Shown here: positions 11,757 to 23,999 of the stretch, in pieces
How the letters are laid out: every line of letters begins with the position of its first letter
Position numbering within the stretch: position 1 is the stretch's first letter
Origin: Isoetes taiwanensis
Taxonomy: Eukaryota > Streptophyta > Lycopodiopsida > Isoetales > Isoetaceae
Reading direction: 5' to 3'
NCBI GenBank assembly: GCA_021234155.1
Contig: JAJEKV010000001.1
Span: 1,549,927 to 1,613,926 of the forward strand
Length of the DNA: 64,000 nucleotides
Made by a program: the position numbers and the translations under genes
The notes under the pieces: generated by a model
Database searches by the model: none
What the model saw: the letters and a program-made list of their open reading frames with translations, nothing else
What the model was told of the DNA's origin: nothing

Positions 11757-14606
11757 ATGGGAAGGGGATGGAACATTGCAAAGACTGTTCTAGGTCTGCA
11801 CATGTGCAACTGGGTTCCGACGGAGGAAGAAGATAACCATGTTGATGAACTGGGTAGCCCTACTCCGAAATCCGAAGGAAATACTACTAAAAGCTTGAGC
11901 TCATCCGTGCGGAGCTTGCGCCTTTCAAAGGTACGTCCATGTCTTTTTCCTGGAACTTGTCTCGTGTATTTCATGTAATCAACCATATATGCGTACTATC
12001 TTTGGTATCACAGAACATATATATGCATAACAGAGTTCTGGGTTCCTCTCAGTTATGTGGTATTGGAGTTTTCTTTAACTTCCACGACTAGAATTTTGAA
12101 CTAAGGGCTGCATAAGCTCTTTAATTATTTGGGCACCTTCATTTTGTAGCCTGCTTCTTAAGTTAGGTTCATGTGTGGAATACATTGTAATACCTGTCCT
12201 TGACTATGTAGTGTCCAATTTTAGTATACTGGTAGCTACCCTTAGCACTCTAGTCTTTAGCTTGCGTTCTGCATTTTCCCAATCTGATACCTGGGTGTTG
12301 TGTGAATGATCATTCCAAAAAGGTGAAAAAGGTGAAAAAGGATGCACTATTACTTTCAACTAATATGTACTTGATTTGTTCCTGATTTTTGTTTGCCTCT
12401 GGCAGAGTGCATGTGCAATATGTCTAGAAACAATGAAGCCAGGATCTGGGCATGCGCTTTTCACAGCAGAATGTTCACATACATTTCACTTTCCTTGTAT
12501 TGCTTCAAATGTTAAGCATGGTAACCTAGTTTGCCCAGTTTGTCGTGCAAAATGGAAAGAAGTCCCTTGGCAAGCTCCGACTAGACATGAGAATGGAAAT
12601 TCAAGATTAAGAACTTCTAGATCATCTCTTTCAGGATCCTCTGGTAACCAGTTGGAAACTGTCATACAGGGTCAAGATCCAAGGTTCCACAGGGCCTATT
12701 CATTTCCTGCACAGATCAATCAGGAAGTTGTTAACTCTGAACCTCTTGTTTTTGATGATGATGAGGCGTTGCCTTTAGCCCATCAGACAACGTCGGGAGG
12801 GCAGAATTCTGAAGCAGACACTGTTTTAGAGGTAGGCAGATCTCAGACACATGTGGAAGGAGCAACAATGGAAATTTCTAGAGGTTCTCCGAAAGGCAAG
12901 GGAGAAAAGGGTTTATCAGCAGATGTGGAAACACCTGAGATGTCCTGTACAAGCAAGCTGGAAATTAAGACTTTTGCAGAATTTCAGAGTGTTCCATACT
13001 CTGATTCTTTCGAAAGTTTCCCTGTTCTGGTGCACATAAAAGCTCCTCTTTTAACAAGAGGTAACTCTTCAATTGGAGGGACTGAATCTATCAGAAAAGA
13101 TACTGCAGAAAACTCTAACGATCAGCATAGGCCAATTTTAAACAATAATTCTGCTAGCGAGGAAGCTTCTTTTATATTAGATCCTAGTCGTCGTGCTCCA
13201 ATTGATCTTGTTGCCATTCTTGATGTAAGTGGAAGTATGGCAGGAAACAAGCTTATTGTGCTTCTTAGCGAGCCATGGCATTTGTCATTTGCAATTTAAG
13301 TGCTAGCGACCGCCTATCTGTGGTGGTGTTTTCTTCCACAGCTAGGCGTTTGTTTCCTTTGAAGTGCATGAATGAAGAAGGACGGCGGCTATCTTTAAGA
13401 GCCATTGATGCATTAGTTTCCATTGGAGGGACAAATATCTCAGAAGGACTGCGTAAAGGTGCAAAAGTTCTTGATGATCGGCAGCATCGAAACCCAGTTG
13501 CCAGCATTATGCTTTTATCAGATGGACAAGACACTCATTGTGCGAGCAGCACGCAAACTCAATCTTTCTCGTCTTCTTTACAAGATAGAACAAGTCAGGG
13601 AGAACAATCTGCATCAGTACAGCAGGGCATGAGATATGGTCACGTATCAATTCCTGTGCATACTTTTGGTTTTGGAGCAGATCATGATGCAGCTACCATG
13701 CATTCTATTTCTGAGGTATCTGGAGGAACATTTTCTTTTATCCAGGCTGAGGGTGTGGTGCAAGATGCCTTTGCGCAGTGTGTGGGTGGCATTCTAAGTG
13801 TTGTTGTGCAAGATGTGGAATTAGTCATCTCCTCAGGTATGCATGGCACTCAAGTTAAAGGTATCCATGCTGGAAGCTATAACAGCACTATTAGTGATGA
13901 TGGTCAAAGAGGAGTTGTAAAGCTTGGGGATTTATATGCCGATGAAGAACGCGACATTTTGTTAGACTTAAAGCTCCCAGCATTAAGTGCTGTTCCAGAG
14001 AAAAAAAATCAAATGATGGTTGCCATTCAGGTAGGATGCAGATACAGAGATCCAGTTACCCATGAGACGAGGCATACACAATTGCATGAGCTGATTCTTT
14101 ATCGTCCAAAATTTGTTGATGCCAATCAACCTATAAGTCTTGAAGTCGACAGGCAGAAAAACAGGCTGCTAACAGCCAATGTGATTTCAGAAGTAGGGTT
14201 GCTAGCTGATAAAGGTGACTTTACTGGCGCACAGCAGCTGATAGATATCACAATTCATAAAATTCGTTTGTCAGTTTCTTACCGAGAAGGAGATAACTTA
14301 TCAGAGGCATTAGAGGCAGAACTGGCTGAGATTAAAGAGAGGCTGGGAAACAGGCAAGTGTATGAAAGATCAGGCCGTGCATATATATTATCTGCACAGA
14401 GCTCTCATTTTTGCCAGCGCGCAACCACTAGAGGGCAATCTGTGGAAAGGCACAAAAGGGATTACCAGACACCATCAATGGTTGGCATGATCTTACGTTC
14501 TCAAACACAATCTGAAAGCAGAACATTTGCTGAGAATGCAAATGCTAGACTGATCAATCGAGTCCTAAGTTTATCCAAATCAATTCCTGGAAGAACACAA
14601 AGATAA
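11757..14606 (+). CDS. WAV3: WAV3-type RING-H2 / von Willebrand A E3 ubiquitin ligase, with one frameshift
   Basis: Two exons: 11757-11930 (58 codons, starting MGRGW) and 12406-14606. The intron is GT..AG (donor GTACGT, acceptor GGCAG), phase 0. Exon 2 opens with a RING-H2 finger (CAIC, CSHTFHFPC, CPVC), giving C-x-H-x2-H-x2-C spacing. A Ser/Glu-rich linker follows, then a vWA domain with an intact DVSGS MIDAS motif near residue 331, and a conserved C-terminal region ending GRTQR. Expected length is about 790 aa, slightly longer than Arabidopsis WAV3. That family comprises E3 ligases acting in root gravitropism and auxin-transporter polarity. The 12376 opening of the long frame is intronic. 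One base is missing near 13266, in the segment after the MIDAS where relatives read LLKRAM: the frame shifts there and continues intact for 443 codons. This is either a recent lesion or a read error. A poly-A signal follows at 14636. Confidence 0.9.
13255..13280 (+). other. WAV3: Single-base frameshift site in the WAV3-like gene
   Basis: Upstream of 13266 the vWA domain is read in the frame of 12406; downstream it continues in the frame of 13275. The sequence CTTCTTAGCGAGCC would encode the family's LL-K-R-A if one extra A preceded the AGC. No splice site falls here, so an intron does not explain it. The long conserved frame after the break, free of further stops, argues for a very recent mutation or an assembly error. 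Confidence 0.8.
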
Positions 14607-14635
14607 TAGTTCCTGTGCCATCTTTGCCTAAACTG

Positions 14636-14641
14636 AATAAA
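14636..14641 (+). terminator. AATAAA polyadenylation signal of the WAV3-like gene
   Basis: AATAAA lies 30 bases after the stop codon at 14604-14606, a plausible near-upstream element for 3' processing. Confidence 0.55.
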
Positions 14642-15022
14642 CCAAACCTTGTAAGTTGTTGATGATCATCTAAGTATCTACTGTACAGCATCTAAGATAG
14701 CTCACCATTTTTTAAAATAAGATTTTTGTGGGCAGATTCATGACCTATTTGTAGCAGATGATTCATCTTCTCCACTATCTTTTGGTGGTTCTGGAACAAA
14801 GTTCCAAGATCGCACTTGTGTATACATGATGGCGTATATGGGCCTAACGTGGTTATGTTTTCTATCATCATAATTTTAAGCATCCATTAAGATGTTTTTT
14901 TTTTTTAAACAGTGTATAATGGATAAATAGTCATTTGCTACAATCGAAGTGGAGTCTTTTGGCACATACAAATTGTAGTGCAAAGTTACTTTTTGGTGCA
15001 TTATCAGTTGACTCACGGCAAA

Positions 15023-15320
15023 TAAAGAATATTCACTTTCCTCAAAAACACAATGCAACAACTAAATCCCCCACGAATATTCACTTTCCTCAAAAACACA
15101 ACACAACAGCTAATCCCCACCACCCACCCCACCCCACACCACACCACCCATCTCAACACGCAACTACAACCGGCCCACACACATGCACACCCGCACACAA
15201 TGTCCCCCCTAAACACACCACAATGCACAAGCACACAATGTCCCCACCTAAACATACCACAATGCACAGAGACACAGACACGCATGCACATCCCCACACA
15301 CACGCACAGAGACAAGGGTG
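15023..15320. repeat. CA/CCCA-rich tandem repeats
   Basis: Two copies of TATTCACTTTCCTCAAAAAC, about 48 bp apart, start near 15028. They are followed by a C/A-only tract (15115-15180) and two copies of a 37- to 38-bp unit containing ACACAATGTCCCC and ACCACAATGCACA (about 15195-15270), then CACA runs. The strand asymmetry keeps long frames open by chance on both strands. It is not a gene. Confidence 0.8.
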
Positions 15321-16617
15321 TTATGTAATGGCTGTCCTCTTTTGGGGTTGCTCGAATGGGGCAATCCTTGCGTTAATAGGTTGATTGGGCATTATCTTAG
15401 TGTGAATGGAAGGCCAAGATTGTAAGAAATAAAATTTGTTTAGGCAGCATTGATCTTTCCCTTGCACGTCACGTGCACGAGGATAAAATTCACCCGTTCT
15501 AACACATATCATGTGTTAAACAACATTATCTCTGGTATGTGACCTCGATTTTATCTTCAATAAATAGTGCTTTGAACATATTAGAACAGAAGAGCTTAAT
15601 CCTCTGATGATGGTCATTGCATTCCATAGATTGTTGAACATGGCCAAAGCAGAAGTCCGTCTATTCTTGCTTTATATTTTCTTATACATGGAGCTCAGAG
15701 CTCGAGGGCTTGATGGTCGAGCACGTTAAATTGCTAGCTTTGCTTGTTCAGTAACTCTGATGCTTAGCAATCATGGCTTACCATCATTTAGGAATCCTTC
15801 CCTACTAGGTAGATATTCTGGTCAATTTGCCCCACTTGCTCAAGTCAGCTCACAAGCACAGGGTTCTAGACTTGCAATATTCTGAAGTCCATATTTATTG
15901 TGCTTCATTTGTAATAGAAGCTCTAAATCCTTTGTTCCATATCTCACATCGGATTTAAAGACAAGAAACACTCGTGTTTATAACATATGTACAAATTGTA
16001 CAAAATTAATGCCTTAAACTAAAACGGATAGAATATAATAGAATAGAATAAAAGGATTTTTATCGTCCACGGAGCCTTGTAGTAGAAGAGGGTGAATGGA
16101 CGTGTTAATATGATACTGCATGATAAGAGAGAGAAATCAAAGTAAAATAGTAGTGTACACAAAGTGGATTAGTGTTAATTATATAGTGGCATATAGTGGG
16201 TAGATGGTATCCTATATTAATATCATTTCATAGTTTCACTATAAACCATATGGATATACCTTATGATGCATGCAATTTAACCCAGGTTGTATTCAATCGT
16301 TGGATTTCCCAACTCTCAATTCATTGGCCAAATCACAGATACTTAGAAGGAGTATTTTATCAGAATCTAGCAGGATTACCTGTATTGAGAATAAGATGAA
16401 GCACTGCCAAGGTTTTAAAAGCCTTCCTAATACTCAACTTCAGTAAATTGTTCGATTGTTATTAATTTGTCTCTTTTCTCTGCAAAATAATGTTGCAAAT
16501 CATAAATTGAATATGGTCGATTTTTAGTTAAGCTTGCAAAACTAGTTAGATTTTTTTGTATTGAATGTCAGACTTTATTTAACAAGAAGTCAAATACAAG
16601 TAGCGATGCAAAGACAG
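15321..16617. other. Intergenic, nothing assignable
   Basis: AT-rich sequence without a recognisable exon, RNA gene or repeat family. Confidence 0.4.
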
Positions 16618-19454
16618 TTCTCGACAGGGACGTCTTCCAGGTGTTCATGATCGGGATATTTTGGCACAGATCCAAGCATTGGAGGAGGAGCAAATTCAGC
16701 AAGCAAAGATGAAGGCAGCTCTGCAGTGGTTTCGTGATGGAGACCGTTGTACGAGCTTCTTTTTTCGTGCAGCTAAGAGGCATCGCATGACATCAACCAT
16801 GTCCTCATTGCTTTTGCTGAATGGTTCGGCATCAGAAATGCGAGATGCTGTTTTGTCTAGGATTTCCCCCATCATCTCTGGTGAGCAACGCGAGTCAATA
16901 GAGGCGGCTATGACAGCTGATGATTTAGGTTCGGCGATCTTTGAGGCAAAAAGAGGCAAATGCCGGGTTTGGATGGTTTGCCAATTGAGTTCTTCCAGGA
17001 GTATTGGGAATGGTGGAGCCGGATGTGTATGATGCTTTTACGTGACTTTTCGGTGGTCCCTTTGCTTTGGATAGAATTCTAAACACGGTGCCATCTCACT
17101 CATCCCCAAGGTCAAGGATCCTCGGACTATTTGGATTGGCCCATCACCTTATTGTCATCCAGGTATATAAGATCTTCGCCAAGGCTTTTGCAGAAGCGGG
17201 TAAAGGACATCTTGGCGAGTCCATCTCAACAACCGGTCGGGTTTTCTTCCAAAAGCGGTGCATTTTGAACAATGTTGCTACCGCTACGAGGGAATTTATT
17301 GGGCACGTGAGCAAAACCTTCCAGTTGTATACCTTACGCTTGATTTTGCAAAGGCTTATGACAGTGTCAGCTGGGAATTCATGCACCGATGTATGCTAAG
17401 ACTTGGATTTGGGGAACAATTCACATCAGATATTATGAAGCTGCATATCTCTGCTCGGGCGACTATTCTGTTCCATGGTGAGCCGTCACATGCCTTCTCA
17501 CTCGATCGTGGTATTCGCCAGGGATGCCCTTTAGCACCATTGCTTTTCACAATTGTTACCGAGGCTTTGTCACAGTTATTCACCATTGCAACGACAAAGG
17601 GACTTCTCCATGGTCTTGCAATGGAGGACGGCACACAAGAGGTTTGCAATCAATATGCAGACGACACGTTCCTCTTCCTAGTTGCTAATGATGAGAATCT
17701 TGTTGCTGCTAAAATGCTTTTAGATACTTTTTCACTGGCTTCCGGTGTTCTTGTGGGGTGGCAGAAGTGTACAACTTTGTGGACATTGGATAATCCGGCT
17801 CCCGCATGTGTTCACGATTATCCATGGAAATTACTTGCACATGAACTGGCCATCAAGTTGTTGGGGATTCTAGTTGGCATCCATGTTACTATGGGAGCTG
17901 CATGGGAGGAGATCATTAGGGGTTTGGAGAAGCACTTGTTCTGGTGGTCCACTGCTAAGTTGTCTCTTGCAGGTCGCATTACAGTGGCCAAGTCAATCCT
18001 TAGTAGTACCCATGTTTATATGGCATCCTTGATACTAGCCCCACAGATCAAAGTGCGTGAGCTTATTGCAATAGTTCGGAACTTTATTTGGGCGGGTACT
18101 GAGGAAGGTGTTGAGGTTAAGGTGGCTTGGTCGAAGTGCATCCTTCCAAAATGGGCAGGTGGTCTAGGTATGATGGACTTCTTACTGCAGAGCAAAGTGC
18201 TTATTTCAAAGTCCATTTGGAGACTCCTGAATGGTGAGGATGACTCTCCTGGTTCGCGCCTTCTTAGACAAGCTCTTGGTCACTGTATCCCGCTAGGCAA
18301 AAAGGCTATCAAACAAGTCCTACCTTGGGCTTTATTTCAGACTCTGCAGCCTTTTCCAAGTGCTTCTCCATTTTTGCGTGGCTTGTTGGCAGCATGGGAG
18401 ACAGTCAGACATCTTTTCTGGCCATGCCCCTCTATCCACACCCTATTGGAGACTCCACGGTGGTGGGCACCACTGCCTCCGGACCCCTCAGCACCTCCAT
18501 TGGCAGCCTCACAGGTGTTGTCTCTATTCAAGCATGGTATGAGGCGGGTCGCCTACTATCTTGGCCTGAATTTCAGGCAAAGTTCCTGCTCTCTCGTTGG
18601 AACGTATGTCTATGGGAGAAGGTCGCACAAAATTTGTCTCTTATAGTGCAAGTTGGTGTTGCTGAAAGGGTGCCATGGGACTGTCATGAAAATATTCACA
18701 AAGGCAAGCAATTTGTCAGATCAGTATATCGCCTTCTTTTAGCACCACAACCCCTCCGGTTGCTAGATGGGTGGCACCTCTGGGTTCCATGTGACCCACT
18801 TTGTGTCGTACATGGCGATGGCTTTGGGATATGTTGCTCCACCCTAAAGTCTTTGTCTTGTGGTGGCGGGTTATCCACGGTGCACTGCGGGTTAATGCCT
18901 TTCGACATCGCTATGATCCTCGCATATCTGCGGTATGCCGCTTTCTGTCTGTCGGACGTTGAGACTCTTGAGCATTGTCTCTTTGATTGTCCCGAGGTTC
19001 AACCCGGCGTGGTCCGGCTACAAGGTTTGTTTTCACGGTACATTGGATTGCCCATTGCATCCTTTTGGCATCCTACCAACGCATGGCCTCCAGCTAAACA
19101 AAGGGCATTTCATCTTGGTTCCAGTTGGCTCCTATGGTCGATATGGGGGCGCCCCTTGAACACCACATCTTTAAGGGCATTTATTCATCCGCACACGGTG
19201 TTATTACGGTGGCCGAGGAAAAAAGATATTGACGACTGCGAGTGTTCCTCCCTTGAATCGAACCGATGGAATACATCGGATTGGTATCTTGAATTGATTC
19301 TTATCATTAGTCTCCCATACTCGAGTAAGTACATTGTGCTCGTGCTCGTTCTCTGTGGCATCTTTTTGTGCTTACGGTTAGATGAGACATGTAAATTTTG
19401 TACTTTTTTCTGATTAATAAACTTTTTGCCTTTCGTCCTTCAAAAAAAAAAAAA
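16618..19454 (+). mobile_element. 5'-truncated L1-type LINE with poly-A tail
   Basis: The element ends in AATAAA (19416-19421) and a 13-base A run (19442-19454). AAAGACAG occurs both before the 5' boundary (16610-16617) and overlapping the tail (19452-19459). That is a possible target-site duplication, but a short one. All recognisable protein sequence belongs to ORF2: the region before RT, RT, and a C-terminal Cys/His tail. The endonuclease and ORF1 are absent, as expected for a 5'-truncated insertion made by target-primed reverse transcription. Confidence 0.85.
16661..19160 (+). pseudogene. LINE ORF2 reverse transcriptase, frameshifted
   Basis: Reading 5' to 3': a pre-RT segment (QWFRDGDRCTSFFF, about 16720); GLDGLPIEFFQEYW in another frame (about 16968); a SLIPK-like block (about 17105); LDFAKAYDSVSWEF (about 17340); the GIRQGCPLAPLLF block (about 17512); and the catalytic QYADDTFLF motif (about 17650). 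It continues as one frame (17258-18646), then shifts into 18325-19413, where a C-terminal DVETLEHCLFDCPE motif is seen near 18955. At least three frameshifts make it non-functional. The family copies mRNA into chromosomal DNA at nicked sites. Confidence 0.85.
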
Positions 19455-19903
19455 GACAGGAATAGAATCTCAGTGAATAAGCGAAGATCCACTAAGTAGA
19501 GCAGCCTGCCCATGCATAAGAGTGCACATCCAAATTCAATTGCCTCTTTCGAGGGGCAAGTGAAAAACAATGACAAGTCTTAGTAATACGATCATCTGTC
19601 ACATCCAGATCTTTGAAGATCACTAGTCTTCCTCTTTTCCAGTTAGTAGAAAGCAATGAGCCTGATGCTAGATGAAAATCATGGCGTTGTAACTTCGTCC
19701 AGGTACTAGGGTAAATTACCAAAAGCAGTTGTTCACTTATTAGTGAGACCTGGAAAAGGGAAAAGAACTAATCCCGTACATGTATAACTTGGCTACATAT
19801 GAAGAAGCAATGCTCAATAGTCTTAGTTCCACGCATGCATACTAGACACAAATCTAATACTCTAAGGTAAAATATGTAGACAGGCACGTTAACCCCGAGA
19901 TAT
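19455..19903. other. Spacer between the LINE and the copia element
   Basis: No gene is seen. Sequence of unknown origin. Confidence 0.4.
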
Positions 19904-20127
19904 TGTCAAGGTTGCACCAAGAAAGGGAGAGAAGGGGATGCACACCAATATCCGAGAGCGCAAGCTCCCAAAACAAAGGCAAATTGAAATTGTATTAAAC
20001 GTAAGTATGAATACAAGATATATAAAGGGGCAGTAGATAATAACTGCTCCCGTTACCAACCACACTTAATTATGCCGTAACTAATAAAGGCAAGTCGGTG
20101 CCGTAGCTAATTAAGGCAAGTGGGTGG
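19904..20127 (-). repeat. 3' LTR (partial) of the copia element
   Basis: It matches 23342-23512 almost base for base from AAGTATGAATACAAGA to GGCAAGTGGGTGG. It also carries about 53 extra bases after CACACCAATA (containing TCCGAGAGCGCAAGC) that are absent from the right copy. It ends directly against RT coding sequence. Confidence 0.85.
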
Positions 20128-20131
20128 TCTT

Positions 20132-23010
20132 ATACCAAGCACGTGATGCTTGCTTTAACCCATAAAGTGCCTTCGTCAATTTGCATACTAAATGCTCAGC
20201 ACCAGCTTTGACATAACCCTGGGGTTGCTTCATATATATTTCTTCATCAAGTTTGCCATTAAGAAATGTTGTCTTGACATCTGTTTGATGAACCTCAAGA
20301 TTATAATGAGCAGCAAATGCAAGAAGAATGCGAATCGCATCATTTTGACCCTTTGGAGAAAATGTTTCCAAGTAATCAATGCCATATTGTTTGGCTGAAA
20401 CCACTGTGCAACCAAAGCGTGCTTTGTAGCTGCTTGATGGTGCCATCGGGATGGAGCTTGCATTTGTAGACCCATTTGTTACCAACGACCTTCCTATCAT
20501 GAGGAAGAGGAACCAAATCCCAAAGTGCCATTTTGAACATTAGAATCCATTTAGGTGGTCCATTGCTGCTGCCAATGAGGTGCGGCGAGAACATGAAATA
20601 GCTTCACGATAACTGGTGGGTTCACCGATAATAGCAAAGACACCACAAAACTCCATAATCTTTGGGCATAATTTCAGCATAGAAAGCAAACCTTTGAGGA
20701 GGAAAAGCGTTTCCTTTTGCCTCGACCAAGTTCTTCTTCAATTCCTCCTTGATCAGGATGATCAAAATCACCTCCTGGATCAGATGGGTCAAGATCTCCT
20801 CCTGGATCGGATGTGTCAAGATCTGCGTCGTGATCGAAAGCAGGGTGTTGTAAGCACCGCAGTCTTTGGGACCATTGAGAGTCTTTGGAACTGGGGCTGC
20901 AGTATCGCTAACTGCAGTCTTTGGAATATCAGCTAGCGTTCGATGGATTGGAAGCTATGGTGTCATCACGTTATCCATGCGAGAGATATCAAGAAATTCC
21001 ACATTAGGAGTTTTTGAACCTTCTTTGAAATGCGAAACATCTTCATGAAAAATAACATCGCGACTAACACAAAGCTTCTTGGTATCCGGATCAATCAGCC
21101 TATAACCATGCTTGCACTGGTCAGAGAAACCCACAAAGATCATTTTCTTGCTGGTATGCTCAAGTTTCTTGCGATTAGCTTTTGGAATAAGCATAAAGGC
21201 GACATCATCAAAGACACATAAGCGAGACAAATTTGGCTTTATGCCGGTGAAAGCTTGTTTAGAGTCTGATTCGATCCACGACAACGATTGGGCAATCTAT
21301 TGAGAAGGTAAACCGAAAGTACCTTCTTGCTTCAGCCCAAAATTGAATGGGTGCCGAGGATTGGCGAGCAAGCAGCGTGCCATGTCAACAAATTTGCGAT
21401 TCTTCCGTTCAAGCAACGCCATTATGTTGTGGAGTATGAGGCTCGGTAAGTTGGCGCTCAATACCATGATCAGCACAAAAATGATTGAATGCTTGAATGG
21501 TAAATTCTCCACCATTATCGGATCTAAGCTTCTTAATCTGATGGGCTACTTGATTCTCAACAAAGCGCTTTCCATTCTTGGAAATGGGCAAATGCATCGA
21601 TTTCCGCTTCAAGAAATAGACCCATGTTTTCTGCTCAAATCATCAATGAATGTCGGAAAATAATAAGCACCAAAAGAGAAGGAACATGAGTTGGACCACA
21701 AAGATCCGTGTGTACTAATTCAAGAAGAAGCGTGATAGTACGAGAGCCAATGAGAGTAAAGGATGCGGTCTTTGTTTGCCTAATGCATAAACCTCACAAC
21801 TTGCAAGAGTAGGGTCTTGATAAAGATCAAAACCGTCTACAAGTTGAGGTAGCTGATTGAGTGCTTTAAGACTGATGTGTCCAAGCCTCTTATGCCACAA
21901 ATCACAGGTACCATTACCAGCAGCTACAAGAACAACTTGGTCGACATATTCTTGGCCCAAATGGTCGAGATTACACATGCGAATAGCATGAGCAAGGCTC
22001 TTTCTGTAACTTTGTTGCGAATAATGCGAGTCATCACTATCAAAGGAAACTATTGTGCCCATATCGGTAAGGCGCAATGTAAATCAGATCTTTCACATAA
22101 AGTAGGAGCATACATTACCCCTTTTAGAGTGAAAATACCAAGACTTGTGGGTACTTGAATGTCACCCATTTTCGCAGATTTGATGCTCACTATTGTCGCC
22201 CGATTTGAACAATGTGATTAGAAGAGGTAGGTCTGAAACTTTCAAACCAATCTTTGTGCCAACTAATATGAGCTGTAGCACCGAATCCATGATGAATTTA
22301 ATAGAGCGAGGGGCTGCCATTTGTTTACAAAGATAGACATAATCAGGGCTGCGAGGGAACCACATTGGCTACGCTTACTTCTTCAACAATTTGGGCCACA
22401 TTGGCTGAAGCTTTGTTTGTCTCAAAGCTTTTCGGTTTGTGCTCAAGATCCTTCATCTTCTTCCTACATTCTGGCTGCTGCGGTATGATTGCCTTTCTTG
22501 CAATAGTCACAAACCCTGCTTTGCTTGGATCTTTATGCCTTTCTTTGTCGCCACCCTTGAAGGTGTTCTTTGCTCTTGTTGTTCTTCTTTTTCTTAGCCT
22601 TTTCATTCCCTTTTGCATAGGATTTAGGCTCAGAATGACTTGCAAAAGAAAGCATTGTGCTCGTCTTTGATAATCGGTATCCTTTCTCATCATGATCTCC
22701 TCCTTGGCCGGAAGTGATTGCACGATTGAGATCCATGTCGGCAATTTGCATGAGATTGCGCAAAGCATGGAAAAGAATTGGGTAAGGATCTAAGAAAAAG
22801 AATAATTGCAATGAAGGAGAGATCTTATTCTCTTCTCCAGAGGCTTCAATCTGCCGAAAGGTGTTCTTCATGCAGTCTGCGAATTTGTCAAGACTCTCGG
22901 TCTCTTCCCAGCGCATATTCACCACTTCAGCATACAAATGCCCAATTTGTGTATGGGTCTTCTTTTCATGCTCTTGAATGAGAGCATTCCATAAATCATG
23001 GATGTTCTCC
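20132..23010 (-). pseudogene. Copia gag-pol polyprotein, multiply broken
   Basis: On the minus strand, in order: gag (MRWEETESLDKFADC at about 22905); a degraded zinc-knuckle region (about 22500); a protease remnant (FIMDS, about 22290); GAG-pre-integrase (DLWHKRLGHISLKAL, about 21900); the integrase core with SDNGGEF and TPQHNGV (about 21530 and 21430); the integrase C-terminal CVFDDVAF and GYRLIDPDTKK blocks (21260-21020); and RT with GNKWVYKCK, QTDVKTTFLNG and YGLKQASRAWYK (20480-20135). Many stops and shifts show it is dead. RT stops before its YVDD catalytic motif. Confidence 0.85.
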
Positions 23011-23341
23011 TTTGAACCTCATCAAGAAGAGATTGACAACGAAAGCCCAATCGTAGCCATAGCCTTGTCATCCCATGGCGCCAAGCATCAAGAATGATTT
23101 ATTCTTGCCATCTGGCTGCAAGCTCGGGTCTTTGGTTCTTGGCCACTAACAATTCCCGGACTCCTTCAGCCTTAAGAATGAGAGTCATTCTTCTCTTCCA
23201 TTTCTTTGGAAACACATTGCCATCGAAGATTTGAATCACATGACCGCTGGGGAAGGTAATCAGTTGTAGCTTGCATCCTTCTCCATTCTTTGTGTTGATC
23301 TTGAATCAATCTCAAAGCACACACCTAGTCTTTCGATACCA

Positions 23342-23512
23342 TGTCAAGGTTTTACCAAGAAAGGGAGAGAAGGGGATGCACACCAATAAGTATGAATACA
23401 AGATATATAAAGGGGCAGTAGATAATAACTGCTCCCGTTACCAACCACACTTAATTATGCCGTAACTAATAAAGGCAAGTCGGTGCCGTAGCTAATTAAG
23501 GCAAGTGGGTGG
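23342..23512 (-). repeat. 5' LTR (partial) of the copia element
   Basis: It starts TGTCAAGGTTTTACC directly beside the primer-binding site. It is nearly identical to 19904-20127, apart from a 53-base deletion and the TTTT/TGC difference near the start. High identity outside the indel indicates fairly recent insertion. Confidence 0.8.
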
Positions 23513-23999
23513 GCTGGCGTAGGTGCTGATGAAGTGCTGATTCAGCACATAGTCAGCACCTCTTTGTCAACGACAAGATGGTGATCTCGATATCATATAT
23601 CTCGACAGATATCTATGAAGAATCTGCCACCAAAGTACTCCCACTTTAGGATGAGGTAGTTCATCACATGCCTAAATCCACATCTGCTGCCATTGAGGAG
23701 GATGAAGTTGAAGGTGCCACATAGTAGGAGGAAGGTACCACTTATTAGAAGGGCGGAAGAATATCAGCATCAAGTAGCAGCTTATACATTGAGTTTACAA
23801 GTTTGCACTTCTTAACCTCCTGATGACAAATCCACACTAAAATATCTTCTTATTGTGGCAGATTAGATTGTAGATAATCCGCAACTTCTTGCCCCCAAAG
23901 CAAGTGGCATGAGTTATACCAAGCTGCAATTGTTAAGACTTCAGCCAATTTCCAACGTCGCTAAGTCAATTGGATGCACTATAAAGCAAATGGTGCATT

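Larger units (their letters stand above)
19904..23512 (-). mobile_element. Ty1/copia LTR retrotransposon, internally deleted
   Basis: Two direct repeats starting TGTCAAGG (19904-20127 and 23342-23512) flank minus-strand gag, protease, integrase and RT, in the copia order. A TGGTATCGAAAG primer-binding site (complement at about 23331-23341) directly abuts the right LTR, which is therefore the 5' LTR. RT breaks off at the left LTR without a polypurine tract. RNase H and the rest of RT are gone, and the 3' LTR lacks its start. Both LTRs lose homology after GTGGGTGG, so their upstream parts are missing or unrecognised. Confidence 0.85.

Noticed and set aside
12376-12405. MFLIFVCLWQ as the N-terminus of the RING protein
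   Set aside because: It begins with TTG and lies inside the intron; the acceptor GGCAG ends at 12405 and exon 2 starts at 12406.
15013-15384. Cys-rich or His/Thr-rich proteins on both strands of the CA array
   Set aside because: Low-complexity translation of a C/A tract; open frames arise from the absence of stop-forming bases.
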